Assembly (NCBI RefSeq): GCF_905147045.1
Contig: NC_065892.1
Location: 13,301,501-13,365,500 of the forward strand
DNA from: Nymphalis io
Lineage: Eukaryota > Arthropoda > Insecta > Lepidoptera > Nymphalidae
Length of the DNA stretch: 64,000 nt
Direction: 5' to 3'
Below, piece after piece: positions 22,027 to 33,529 of the stretch. Each line of letters begins with the position of its first letter. The stretch's first letter is position 1. Under the pieces are notes generated by a model. It was not told the DNA's origin, made no database searches, and saw only the letters and a program-made list of their open reading frames with translations. Made by a program: the position numbers and the translations under genes.

Positions 22027-22876
22027 TATACATTGTACCTTCGTATATAATTTTTTAAAGTTAAAGCTAAAGTTAATATAATAGTTTATGTTACTCCTGC
22101 ACTCGATGCTTATAAGCCTTCAGACACTATTGGCTTAATCTTTTGCACACTTAAGTTTTGTCAAACGTACAAAATGTGTTTTCAACGAAGAGCGTTATTT
22201 GTCTCACAAACAGTGCATTTCCTTATATCGGCGTTTAGTATAAAACAAACTATTCCATTGCCAGATCCATCACAGTCGTGCCGTAACCATAGCAACCGTT
22301 TTCCGACCTACCCCACTCGGGAAAATGTAATAAAAATATTTTTTCACAAATCTAACATTTGCGTCCGTGTTCAACCTTAATACGAAGGTGTAAGCGCCTG
22401 TTTCGGATCGCTTAAAAACAAATAATATGTTAGTTGTAAGAATAAATGTACGGAAGTACAAACAGTTTTCCGCCCTCGATTATTTAGTAATGCAATACTT
22501 TTCTTATTCAATGGAAAATGTATTGAATTTCTTTATGCTCTCGTATGCAAACAGTTTCCTGAACGTTTGATATCGCACGTATCACAGGAAGCGCTAATTT
22601 AAAATACAAAGAAATAATGATATGACGTTCTCTTACCGTCTGTGGATCTAAAATGGCTGTTCATGTTTAAGATATTTGAATTTCAAAATACAATTTATTT
22701 TATTGAAGTTTAGAATTTATTTCAAAGGTAAAAGGAAAATATTTTGTGATGTTATGTTTTAATATATCTTTAGTCGTATCACTCGATTCAACTATATTTT
22801 CTTTCTCGTATTTGGATTAATATTTTACATAAATTAATAATATGCATATTCGTGAAATGAATATAGATAAAAATGT

Positions 22877-22921
<45 letters not shown>

Positions 22922-23040
22922 TATTAGCTATTCACGGGCTTATTTTGTTTATTATTAAACTTTTACGCGCGTCATTTTCTCTCTGTGCAAGATATCGATA
23001 TAATCTGTGAATGATTTTTATCGCATAATTAGGTAATTTG
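22027..23040. other. No gene seen; contains a TA microsatellite
   Basis: A+T-rich DNA; the notable feature is the (TA)n run at 22879-22917. Confidence 0.6.
22879..22917. repeat. (TA)n microsatellite
   Basis: About 19-20 uninterrupted TA units. Confidence 0.97.
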
Positions 23041-23044
23041 AAAA

Positions 23045-23357
23045 GCCGAGATGGCCCTGTGGTAAGAACGCGTGAATCTTAACCGATGATCGTGGGTTCA
23101 AACCCGGGCAAGCACCACTGAATTTTCATGTGCTTAATTTGTGATTATAATTCATCTCGTGCTTTACGGTGAAGGAAAACATCGTGAAGAAACCTGCATG
23201 TGTCTAATTTCACTGAAATTCTGCCACATGTGAATTCTACCAACCCGCATTGGAGCAGCGTGGTGGAATAAGCTCCAAACCTTCTCCTCAAAAAGAGGAG
23301 AGGAGGCCCTTAGCCCAGCTGTGGGACATTCACAGACTGTTACGGTTACGGTTACGG
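23045..23357 (+). mobile_element. SINE family A, full length
   Basis: tRNA-like head 'gccgagatggccctgtggtaagaacgcg...gatcgtgggttcaaacccgggca' with A box and perfect B box. The body includes 'aattcatctcgtgct' and 'gcattggagcagcgtggtggaataagctccaaacc', then '...cccagctgtgggacattcacagactg' and a (TTACGG)3 tail. Good reference copy. Confidence 0.92.
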
Positions 23358-23487
23358 AATTGTTTCTTTATATTTAGGTATTCCTTTATATATACGATAG
23401 ACATTGTTAACAATTTTATATTGAATCGTGTATACCTGGAGTTATTTTATTATTTACTGTTGTACATATATAGCTATATTAAGAGTA

Positions 23488-23738
23488 AATAATAATAATA
23501 ATAATAATGTCCTCAAGACCGATTTCGGCCACGGCGGCCAATCTCAATAGAGATTAGCCAACTACGCAGGAGATATTATAGTGCACAAGTGTGTGCGCAA
23601 ACACAGGTGCACTCTCTATTCCTTAACTCTCATAATCCGATGGGACGGCAATTCGACACGACCGGAAAGAGTTCAGGCTCAAGACCAACGGCTTTACGTG
23701 CTTTCCGAGGCACGGGAGTGTACACACTTCCAATTTCC
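23488..23738 (-). mobile_element. SINE family C, 5'-truncated, with 12-bp target duplication
   Basis: The tail (AATAAT)n is at the left end and the body breaks off at 'tggaaattgg' on the right, so the tRNA head is missing. ATATTAAGAGTA occurs immediately left (23476-23487) and right (23739-23750), which marks a target-primed insertion truncated at its 5' end. Confidence 0.9.
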
Positions 23739-23763
23739 ATATTAAGAGTATTTTCATTATTTA

Positions 23764-23951
23764 GCCGAAATGGTCTAGTAGTTAAAACGTGAACCTTAGC
23801 CGAAGATTGCAGATTCAAGCCCCAATAAAAAATAATTTGTGTTTATATATATATTTCATATCATGTAGTGAAAAAAAAATATTGTGAGGAAAACTGCAAG
23901 TGTCGGATGAAATTCTGCCACATCCATCAACCCGCATTCGAGCGTGGTGGA
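23764..23951 (+). mobile_element. SINE family A, diverged, 3'-incomplete
   Basis: Head 'gccgaaatggtctagtagttaaaacgtgaaccttagccgaagattgcagattcaagcccc', then a shortened body to 'gcattcgagcgtggtgg'. The 3' quarter and tail are absent. Confidence 0.7.
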
Positions 23952-24420
23952 CTGTATAACTTAATTACTATTTATTAAAGTTTTATGTTTTTTTATATTA
24001 TATGTTTAATATGTATTCATATTAATTGTACATTGAGTTGAATTTATTTACTAAAAAAATTAAAGCGAAAGAAAACAAACGAATATTGCCTACCGCGCGG
24101 CGTCAATTAATCGCAAACCGCTGAATGAGCAGCAAATAGTTGGTGAACTCCTGAATTAAGGGTATTCACACACCAGCCGTCCAGTCAGCAGGACTTTTGT
24201 AAAAGACAAAGTTACAATATAAGTTTCTATAGTTCAATTTTATTTAATTCAGAATGGATTGCGGTTAAACAGAAAAAAAAACTTTTATAAACATTAATTA
24301 CGCGATTTTTAATATTAAACTTTTTATAGTTATAACTAAATCAATTGCTTAATATACAATATTACTATTTAAAATCACATTATTGTATATAATAGAATTG
24401 AAACATAGCACTGCTCAGAA

Positions 24421-24720
24421 GCCGAGATGTCCTGGTGGTTAGAACGCATGAATCTTAACCGATGATCGTGGGTTCAAACCCGGCCAAGCACCACTGAATT
24501 TACATGTACTTAATTTGCGTTTATAATTCATCTCGTGCTTGACGGTGACGGAAAACATCGTGAGGAAACCTGCATGTGTCTGATTTCATTGAAATTCTGC
24601 TACATGTGTATTCTATCAACCCGCATTGGAGCAGCGTGGTGGAATAAGCTCCAAACCTTCTCCTCGAAAAGGAGAGGAGGCCCAGCAGTGGGACATTAAC
24701 AGGCTGTTACTGTTACTGTT
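24421..24720 (+). mobile_element. SINE family A, full length
   Basis: Complete from 'gccgagatgtcctggtgg' to 'cccagcagtgggacattaacaggc' and a (TGTTAC)n tail. The perfect B box GGTTCAAACCC is present. Confidence 0.9.
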
Positions 24721-25298
24721 TTGCTGTTTACTGTTCAGATAATTGCCGACACAAGAGGTTATTAACTATATATAGGTACGTATATAGGAGTCATCTTATA
24801 AAAAATAACAGTGCAACAATACATAGAAGGATATTTTTAATAGATCATACAACGCCTGTTTGTCTGGGTTGAAGGATCAATGTAACTACTGTAAGCAGAA
24901 ATCGAATTAAAAATACTAAAAATAATCAAATAGCATTATTCATAAAAATAATCAAAATGATTATATATAACGAAAAATGGATGTAGCGTAATAATTATAA
25001 GGCATCGTTAAAAGCCATTACCGATTCGTTTCCTTCATAAATCAAACAATATCGTCGATTAATGGGAAATTTCGAATACATGGCTCTTGGGCACACCTGG
25101 CGCCATTTATGAAAATTAATTCCAAACTTCGGGTCCGTTATTGTTAGTGAATTTATATTTTAAAGTGGGACGTTTTGGCTATTTTAATCCACTGATTTTA
25201 AGCTGTCAACGAAAATTAAAAACGAATATATGAAATTTAAGCTGAGCATAAAATAAATTTTAGAATAAAACAAATTAATTATTATTTATATTTTTAAA
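24721..25298. other. No gene seen
   Basis: A+T-rich DNA; a possible family B scrap near 24850. Confidence 0.5.
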
Positions 25299-25574
25299 GA
25301 GATCTGAGATGGCTCAAAGGTTAGAACGCATTAACGGATAAAGAATATTTTTTTTCAAATTTTTATGTGCGTAATTTGTGTTTATAATTCATCTCGTGCT
25401 CGGCGGTTAAAACATCGTAAGGAAACCTACGTCTGTATCTAATTTCATGGAAATTCTACCACATTTTAATTCATCGAACTGCATTGGAGCAACGTGGTGG
25501 AAAAACCTCCTTAAAGCAAGAGTAGGCCTTAGATCAGCAGTGGGACATTCACAGGCTTTTACTTTACTTTACTA
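25299..25574 (+). mobile_element. SINE family A, head damaged
   Basis: 'gatctgagatggctcaaaggttagaacgc' then a deletion removing the B box. The body from 'aattcatctcgtgctcgg' to 'cagtgggacattcacaggc' is kept, with a (TTTAC)n tail. Confidence 0.8.
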
Positions 25575-25756
25575 TTCCTTATTTTTTTAATGATTTTCGA
25601 AAGTACAATTTTTAAAAGCAACAGAATATTTATTATTCCTATTAAAACAAATTTCAAGTATTTTCAAAATAGTCGTATTATAAATTAGCTGTTACTTCCC
25701 AACGTTGTTTTTAAAATAATTTTAGTACTTATTTAAACTTAAAAAAAAGGGTTTTA

Positions 25757-25945
25757 TATCCATTAGTTACGACTATTTTTCGCCTTCACCTGCATGTGAT
25801 CGCGAGGGAAGGTATTAGGTACTCTAGGTCCTTTTATGTACCCCAGACAATGTGTATGCAAAATTTCATAATTATAGTTTAAGTAGTTAAGACTCGAAAG
25901 CGTAACAAACAAACTAACTCAATTTCGCTATTATTAAGGATTTAA
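25757..25945. mobile_element. Widespread lepidopteran repeat fragment (Helitron-like?)
   Basis: 'gtattaggtactctaggtccttttatgtaccccagacaatgtgtatgcaaaatttcata...agtagttaagactcgaaagcgtaacaaacaaac' parallels 11256-11460 and 15800-15975. Confidence 0.45.
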
Positions 25946-26868
25946 TTCTAATTAGTTTTGTGTATAATATGTTTTTATATGTTTTTTTTTTTATCCACGG
26001 CTTATTATTTGCAATGTAAATGTATTCAATACCGCACTATCTCTAATCCAGTGATCGGATTAGGACAGGAAATTAAATTCGCATTTAGTTCACGTGGTGT
26101 TCCGGCCTCGATGATTTGTGGTTAGTGCGTGATCACTACGATTTTCAACTGCATTCATGTGATCATCATTGAGTTGTCTACGGTTAACAGAGCCCAACAA
26201 TAATAATTGTAAAATATACCGTCAATTTATTTTAATAAAACAAAATGAATCTAAATCATATTTACACATTGTATAATTATAGTTACTATCTATAATTATA
26301 CAAATTTATCTGTGACCATCGAAACCTTAAATAAATAAAGATCAAAATAGAAAATATTTACTCTAAAATTGCATCACATATATTCCGCGTTAAATTGCAA
26401 ATTCAATTCTCCTAAGGTCCTGGTATGCGAGTCGAGAACTCTCTCAGAAAAGACAGCGGAAACAGCGTAGGGGGACGTGGTCTCTTTTTGTAAGATCATC
26501 ATGGTTTAGAAGGAAACGATGCTCGGCAAAGGGCTTGTCTTACGCGGTGGAGACGAAAAAGGCGTCTCCTCGTTTATGTATGTGTGTGTTTTATGTTATA
26601 ATTTACCTTGTGGTATTTGGAGAAAAAAAACATAGTTCTCCACAAAAAGTGAGCCCTTTGCCCAACAAAAGAGTGTAATTGACTTTCCGATACTAAAATA
26701 AAGTTACAAATCGTAGTTCAGCTTGACCTGACAATCTTCAATTTATAATTTGATTATGGATATATTTTTATTGAAAATTTTAATGTCGTTTTTTTATTTT
26801 ATAACCGTAATATGATTAAAATAATATATAGGCTAATTTTGTAAAGCTTTAAAAAAAAACACACTAAA
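25946..26868. other. No gene seen; G+C-richer patch at 26405-26570
   Basis: The patch ('gcggaaacagcgtagggggacgtgg...cgcggtggagacgaaaaaggcgtc') stands out in composition but gives no supported exon and matches none of the repeats defined here. Confidence 0.45.
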
Positions 26869-27090
26869 TATTCTACTGCTAAACAACAGTACTTAGTTTT
26901 GTTGCGTTCCTTGTTGGAGGATGAGTGAGCCAGTCGAACTACAGGCACAAGGGACATAATATCTTCGTTCCCAAGGTTGGTGGCATATTGGCGATGTAAG
27001 GAATTGTTAATAATTCTTACATCGCCAATGTCTGTGGTGGTGACCACTTAACATCAGGTGGCTCATTTACCCCCCTACCAGTAAAAAATT
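26869..27090 (+). mobile_element. Repeat family B, 5'-truncated
   Basis: 'ttctactgctaaacaacagtac...gatgagtgagccagtcgaactacaggcacaaggga...cccaaggttggtgg...ggcgatgtaag...gaccacttaacatcaggtgg'. Tail degraded. Confidence 0.75.
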
Positions 27091-27697
27091 AAAATAATAC
27101 TTCCTTAAAAAAATTAAGTAATATGCTTCATAACCTTTGTAGCTGCACAATCTTACAATTGAATATCTATTTAATTATAATAATATAATTTTAGCGTATT
27201 GCATATTTGTTTCTTCAAGCGTGCTCTTCTTTAAAGACACTTTACGTATTTCTTAAGTAGTTCCACTTATTTATATTATTGTTTTATCACTGACTAACCT
27301 TGTAGTGAAAATTTCTCTTCCGCGCTATAACTATAGCATTGAGCATACATGGGTCATTAAGGATTCCTAGAAGGTAAATAAAATTTGTATTTTCGTTCTC
27401 CGAATCGCACATAACTCATAAAATCTGAACGTTATGGTTGGAGCAGCTTTGGACCCATCTAATTAGTTTTCCAGAAATTACGATGTATTACCTTCATCCT
27501 AATATCGCCTTTATTTTAAATCAGATAAATGTGAATATCGCATTTTGGTAAGAAAATGACAGTTTAAAAGCAAATTGTAATAAGTCATTTCATCCCAGTG
27601 AAGTGCTACAGGATTTATTGTACCAAATTCCTTGATGAATTCGTGTTACTTTTATATAATATTTTGTTTAAATTTGAACGTATTAACATTTCATCGA

Positions 27698-27918
27698 GCC
27701 GAGAGTCCTGTGGTTAGAACACGTGAATTTTAAACGAAGATTACGGGTTCAAGACCAGGCAAGCACCATTAATTTTTCGTGTGCTAAAAGTAAACATTGT
27801 GAGGAAATTTATGTATATCCACCAACTCGCATTGGAGCAGCGTAGTGGAAAAACCTCCAAACGTTCTCCTCAAAGGGAGAGGGGGCCCTAGCTCAGCAGC
27901 GGAATATTTATGGATTGT
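27698..27918 (+). mobile_element. SINE family A with internal deletion
   Basis: Head 'gccgagagtcctgtggttagaacacg...ttacgggttcaagaccaggcaagcaccatt'. The centre is lost, but the end 'gcattggagcagcgtagtgg...tcagcagcggaatatttatggattg' is present. Confidence 0.8.
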
Positions 27919-28104
27919 TCATTTTATCATTATGTCTCTTTAACCAAGTCCAATCTAGGCAAGATTAAAAGTTTATATAAGAAGAAGTAATCACAATACT
28001 ATAGATTCCAAAAACCTCAAAGATAAAAGAAAATGCTAAACATTTACCCTATACATTTATTTATATACTGTATTGCACAACAGAATGTAAACGCACAAAA
28101 AATT

Positions 28105-28174
28105 AAATGACAACGCTAAAGCATCATCTGCTAATAATCAGAAGGTTGCGTGTTCAAATCACGTCGGGGTCACC
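28105..28174 (+). pseudogene. tRNA-like remnant (tRNA-Arg type)
   Basis: 'gcatcatctgctaataatcagaaggttgcgtgttcaaatcacgtcggggtca' keeps an anticodon-arm-like stem (TCTG/CAGA), a T arm with B box (GTTCAAATC) and a 3' CGGGGTCA end like insect tRNA-Arg. The D arm and A box are missing and the 5' acceptor strand does not pair, so it is not a working tRNA gene. Confidence 0.45.
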
Positions 28175-28179
28175 ACTTT

Positions 28180-30090
28180 AGCGTGTAGGCTATCTTGAGA
28201 TACTGAGGTATATAATATTCAGAGACGGATCCAGGTATGAGGCTAGCCAATACTCAAAGACCGAAGGAATAATATATTTTTATTTACGACACGTCACAAT
28301 TGTTTGAGTACCCTGTACTGACTGATTGATTAATGTATTATAATAATCTAATAATAAATTGTTATGATTTCGTCATGCCAAATATGGAGTACAACTAAAA
28401 AGGCGATGTGCTGACGGCACAGAAGCTTTGATATTAGTTGGTAGACATTTTATTTTAGCAAAAAAAAAAAATTAGAATTGAAATAATTTTATTTTAAATG
28501 ATTCCGATATTGATAATTCTTTTATATATATGAAACATACAATTTATATACTACCTATATAGATATATGAAGAACTTCCGAAATGTTTTTTACCGTATCA
28601 ATCGATAGGTTATTCAAAATTTTCAAAACATCTCTTGCAACATCGTCTCTGCTATACTCTTATATAATTGACTATATACAAAACACTATAATATTACTAA
28701 ACACTCGTAACAATACTAAGAACTCAAAAAACCTTTAAAGGAATTTCAATTTTAAACCAGCGCTGTGCTTATGCATTCGTTTCAAAGTCCCATGAAACGT
28801 TTTCATCATTAATGCAGGTTGTTTTGTAAACATATTTTGGATACGATCCAAATAATTAGAACGAACACCGCCTATTCCGTGTTTATGATTGTCATAAAAA
28901 AACATCGATGACTTTATCTCGAATAATGTTTTAGCGGTAAGGAATGCATCATTTAAATCGTAAAAGAGAATAATTTACGTGTTTCGGAAATTAAACGCAA
29001 TCTTTATCAATATAAATTTATCAACTGTTTTATTAAATAAAGATCTTCATTCGAAAAATTACTTTATTTTTATTATTTATTTTTTTGTACTTCTTAGGAT
29101 TTATATCCATTTCTTTCATGAAATGATTGAATGTAAACTGTGTAACAACTTCACAATATTTATAGATAGATAAAAATAAAACTGTCTTAAAATAAAACCT
29201 TTATCTGTGAGAGAACGGGAGACAAAATAAATAGTAAAACCAATTTATAAGAAAACAAAGTATATTTCATACAATAGCAAGTAATTTTACTTATTTCTAA
29301 ACACTGATTACAATTTATTCGATACATACAATAATTAAGTTAAATTACATAATTAACAGAATAAATACAAAAATACGCTCATCTGGGTAATTACCAAATA
29401 AACAGTTCAGAGCACCGATAGTGCCGTGTTGAACACTGAACCACTTCTCGTGTTCAACACTGAACCACTTTTGATCTGTTGACATCTGTCGAGCCTTATA
29501 TAAAGATTTGCCATTTGAATCAATTGAACAACCGTGTTATAAGACCGGAACTAAAAAATATTATCTCCACATATTAAAAGCTAAAGGAATATTTTGAGGC
29601 TGTTACCTTAGTTCTATACTTTTTATATAGATATACAATGTCTTCAACAATTATAATTACAGATATAAAAACTGAATTCTTTTATTTTAAATCTGATTGA
29701 ATTTGGTTTACATATTGCGTTGTTGACTCAATGATAGAGTCAATGATAGAGGCTTAAAAATGTTGGCCTTAACTTATAATAATTTTCATAAATATTTATC
29801 TTAACTTATTTCTCTTAAAAATAATGAAGTATTTTCGTAGTCTTAATGCTATTTAAAATTTTTAACGTCTCTTGTTTCATTTAATTTCGGCGTTCAATGA
29901 TATCTTAGGACCAGCCGCTTCTTCCTGTTAAGCCCGCCACAGTTTATTTAAATATGATTAATACCGTCAATTTGTCATAATTTTTTAAGCTTCTTATGGA
30001 TTATGTATATATATATATATGTCATTATTTTTTCTAAAATTTTTTTTAGATAATTTTTATTATTGCAAAATATTTTCTGCCAGTTTTGAT
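28180..30090. other. No gene seen
   Basis: Long A+T-rich stretch. Small tandem duplications at 29425-29472 (period 24) and near 29729-29752 (period 12). No repeat-family copy recognised. Confidence 0.55.
29425..29472. repeat. 24-bp tandem duplication
   Basis: 'cgtgttgaacactgaaccacttct' is repeated as 'cgtgttcaacactgaaccactttt'. Confidence 0.9.
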
Positions 30091-30096
30091 AGTAGA

Positions 30097-30174
30097 CAGT
30101 AACAGTAACAGCCTGTTAATGTCCCACTGCTGGGCTAAGGCCTCTCCCTATTGAGGAGAAGGTTTTGGAGCTTA
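30097..30174 (-). mobile_element. SINE family A, 3' end only
   Basis: Reverse complement of '...taagctccaaaaccttctcctcaa...ggccttagcccagcagtgggacattaacaggctgttactgttactg'. 5'-truncated after about 75 bp. Confidence 0.85.
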
Positions 30175-30681
30175 TATATACATACGTTCTTATATTATTA
30201 TAATCATACGAACTGTATTAGTTGTCATTTGTAAAAACAAAATAACAGCGGTTTTTTTTTTGTTTCTAATTACATTTTATTTAACGATCCAGCAATGAAG
30301 TAATATATTAATAAAGAATCTTATTAATTTTTTTTTACAATTAATGTGTCGTTTATAATAATCTTCAAAAAAAAACAATTTAATATTTCTTCATAACGTA
30401 TTATTAAACAAATTTCAATGTCAGTATCATCTTTATACAATATTTTAATATTTGTTCAATTTTATCGTATATGAGAAGGATAAAAGCTGTTGCTATCTCG
30501 TTCTCTCTGACCGCGATCAAGGGCGATCAATCGAATAGTTCTTATAATCTTTTAATATTATTACTGAATTCATTAATAAAAATTTTGTTTTTTTTTTTTT
30601 TTTTTAAATGTAACAAATTTGTGTTTTAAGTATTCCATGCTCATTTTGCTTTTGATTATATATTTCAACATAAATTGCAGA

Positions 30682-30754
30682 GCCCGGATAGCTCAGTCGG
30701 TAGAGCATTGGACTTTTAATCCAAGGGTCCAGGGTTCAAGTCCCTGTTCGGGCG
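30682..30754 (+). tRNA. tRNA-Lys (anticodon UUU)
   Basis: A 73-nt cloverleaf: acceptor GCCCGGA/TTCGGGC plus discriminator G, D arm GCTC-AGTCGGTA-GAGC, anticodon arm TTGGA-CTTTTAA-TCCAA, variable GGGTC, T arm CAGGG-TTCAAGT-CCCTG. All stems pair (the acceptor includes a G-T wobble), both internal promoter boxes are intact, and no intron is present. A run of six T starts 8 bases downstream (30762) as RNA polymerase III terminator. The sequence agrees with the insect tRNA-Lys(UUU) as I remember it. It is the only intact tRNA gene in the window; the SINE heads are related but lack cloverleaf integrity. Confidence 0.97.
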
Positions 30755-32015
30755 GGCAACATTTTTTATTTTCAAATGAAATTATATTTCCTATAATTCG
30801 AATTTGAGTATTCTTGAAATATTTTTTATAAAACTGTATTTGATTAAGCATAACATAATTTTTAATTTTTTGAAATTCCTCTAGCATCCTTTAGCAAACC
30901 TCGATCGAATATTACAAATATTTACCATTTTTTTTTATTAACAGAAAATAAATATTGGTTTTATGTAGAAAGTGCTATGCCCAGTAATTTTCTTGAAAAA
31001 TACTTTAAAATATCCATCCAATACACATAAAGAGTGTGAGCGCCAACCTAATATATCTTACTCTCACGAACAAGCATCTAAGAACCGACCGCATATCAAT
31101 GTGACTTCAAAAATAAAGGAGGCACTATATTCGAAGTATGTTTTTTTTTCATATATGTTAATCGATTTTTGTCATATCCTTTTACTGATCTGATTTTTGA
31201 TTTAAACTGACCCCCGGATCTACGGCCTTACATCAAGCTACCAGACCAACGAGGCAGAACTGAGGCTGACAAGGCCAACAATTACACATTAAGAATTTTA
31301 AAAAGGCAACGAAAATGTTTGATAGATAATTAGATACGACAATACCATCAGCAATTGAAGTTAATACGGCATGTAAACGTGTCAAATAAGCATTTTAACT
31401 TATAAAATCACATATCAGATCTCATTACTTCGAGAAATACAAAACGCGAACGACATTACAAATGCGAAACTATTTATTAACGATTCTAAAAGAGAGGACA
31501 CTCCGTTACAGCCGACAGCGAAAACCGGTGTAATTAGCAATAATTACAGTGAATCCCGATAGTTATCATAGAGCAATGGTGACAGGACTCGTTTAGTCAG
31601 TAATTATTTAAATTTTACCTCGCGGGTAGGCTGACGTTTTCTCGTCTTAAGATATTTGCATGGGAACTTAGTGCGCTAAAAATACAATTTTTATGTTATT
31701 TTTATTGAGTTTCTTTAAGAAATCCTTCACAATAAGAACCATTGAAGATCATAATATATTTTATTTCTTTAATGTTTTATAAACTTATTTATATATTTTT
31801 TATCTTCAAATGATAATACGTTGACGCTTTTAAGTAGTCGCTTCAGCATTGACATATAATATGTATATGTGTATATATTTACATATATACATATGTATAT
31901 ATTTCAATTGATCACCTGCTGCTGGCCCGAGATTATCTCGTCTAATAGTAACTGTCATCACAATCAACCATTTTTTCTAAAATATTATATATCCTATGCA
32001 TTTTTAATAATATTT
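30755..32015. other. No gene seen; one SINE C head scrap
   Basis: A+T-rich; at 31209-31254 the reverse complement of 'gcctcgttggtctggtagc...ggccgtagatccggggg' is a family C head. The rest is unassigned. Confidence 0.55.
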
Positions 32016-32017
32016 TA

Positions 32018-32152
32018 GCCACCTTGGGAACTAAGATGTTATGTCCTTTGTGCCTGTAGTTGGAAATTGCACAACATCACAACTATTACTAAGTAGATGG
32101 CGGTAGATTATCTGATGAGTGGGTGGTAACCCAGTCATGGTTGCACAAAGTA
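32018..32152 (-). mobile_element. Repeat family B, 5' half with changes
   Basis: 'ccaccttgggaactaagatgttatgtcctttgtgcctgtag...ggcggtagattatctgatgagtgggtggtaacccagtcatggttgcacaaag', read in reverse. Confidence 0.7.
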
Positions 32153-32189
32153 AATGGAGGGTTAACGCAAAAATTGGAATGTTTTTTTT

Positions 32190-33290
32190 ATTTCGTTATG
32201 ACGTAGTCACCCTTCACGTGTGAGCCGTGGCGACTTGTGAATCGTACGTGGTGATCTTAACTTGGCAAATGCAATGAACTTTCATCCTACTCCTACCCCA
32301 CAATATCACACAACCCTTGGCTCGAGATCTTCAAGTGTTTGAAGGCTAACGGCGCTCGCAAGAATAGTCTTCATGAGTCGACTAGATGTCGAGGTTCACG
32401 TACCCATTTTTATTACTCATCAAAATACAGTTTACTGAGCTATCGTAAGTAATTGATATTATGAGAACGTGTTCATTAAAAATATATACAATTTAAACAT
32501 GTTATGTATAATAATAGAATTTTTTTTTATTATTATTACAGATACAATCATTTTTTAATTAATTTTTAGTACTTTAAAATGCGTAATACTCTTTATTATT
32601 ATCAATTAACATTTATTACACTCATGTTAAATACAAGGTATTTTCCTTATTTAATATTTGAACGAGTTATATGCTTAAAATTATGATATTATGAATATTT
32701 GGATAAAGTATTGTACTTGTTTTAAAATTCAACGATATTTTTAATCCAGGATTCGAACATTCTCATTAAATGTTTGCCTAGAATAAAACTATTTCACAAA
32801 AATAATATTTAATAGAAAAAAATTAAAAATGTACACCTGTGCTTCATTTTTAACTACTGTGAAAAATGATCATTTCATCAATCTTGCTAATCATTTTTCA
32901 TTATGTATTACTACACTGCTTCCGAGTTTCTCAAATGTTCGTTAATATATGTAATTGGTGTAGAGTTATTTCCACTCTTTGAGTTTACGATAGGTGGCGT
33001 TGATTGAATCTGTCACATTCCTGACAATGGGGTAAACAAATGGTTATTTAGGACAACGTTATAAGGTAAAATAATCGATATGATAAGGTATGTTAAAGAT
33101 GTAGAATGTGATTATCTTAAAATGATCACATAAATTATAGTTGTGTGACGTTCTTCCTTAGTTTTTTCGTTTGATCCCCCTACAATTATAATAGTTCGGC
33201 GTAAATACTAGTAAAAGTTCAGACACTTTTACTAAAAAATGTTTTTTAATTTTATAATAAGCAAACAATACTATATCATGTATATTTATC
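32190..33290. other. Unassigned G+C-richer patch (32195-32410), then A+T-rich DNA
   Basis: The patch ('gagccgtggcgacttgtgaatcgtacgtgg...ggctcgagatcttcaagtgtttgaaggctaacggcgctcgc') is clearly different in composition and may be an unrecognised repeat. No exon structure seen. Confidence 0.4.
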
Positions 33291-33295
33291 ATTAT

Positions 33296-33529
33296 ATTCT
33301 ACCGCAAAACAGCAGTACTTGATATTGTTGTGTTCCGGTTTGAAGGGTGAGTGAGCCAGTGTAATTACAGGCACAAAGGACATAAAATCTTAGTTCCCAA
33401 GGTTGGTGGCGCATTGGCTATGTAAGCGATGGTTGATATTTCTTACAATGCCAATGTCTAAGGGCGTTGGTGACCACTTACCATCAGGTGGCCCATATGC
33501 TCGTCCGCCTTCCTATTCTATAAAAAAAA
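33296..33529 (+). mobile_element. Repeat family B, slightly 5'-truncated, intact tail
   Basis: 'attctaccgcaaaacagcagtac...ccggtttgaagggtgagtgagccagtgtaattacagg...ccacttaccatcaggtggcccatatgctcgtccgcc...cctattctataaaaaaaaa'. Confidence 0.88.

Noticed and set aside
23340..23357. TTACGG repeats as telomere-like sequence
   Set aside because: Only three units at a SINE end, and the lepidopteran telomere unit is TTAGG; this is a SINE tail.
21751..23818. ORFs of 60-80 codons sharing near-identical peptides (for example NPMGRQ, TTGKSSG)
   Set aside because: They recur at 21751, 23589, 54996 and other places because they are translations of SINE families A and C.
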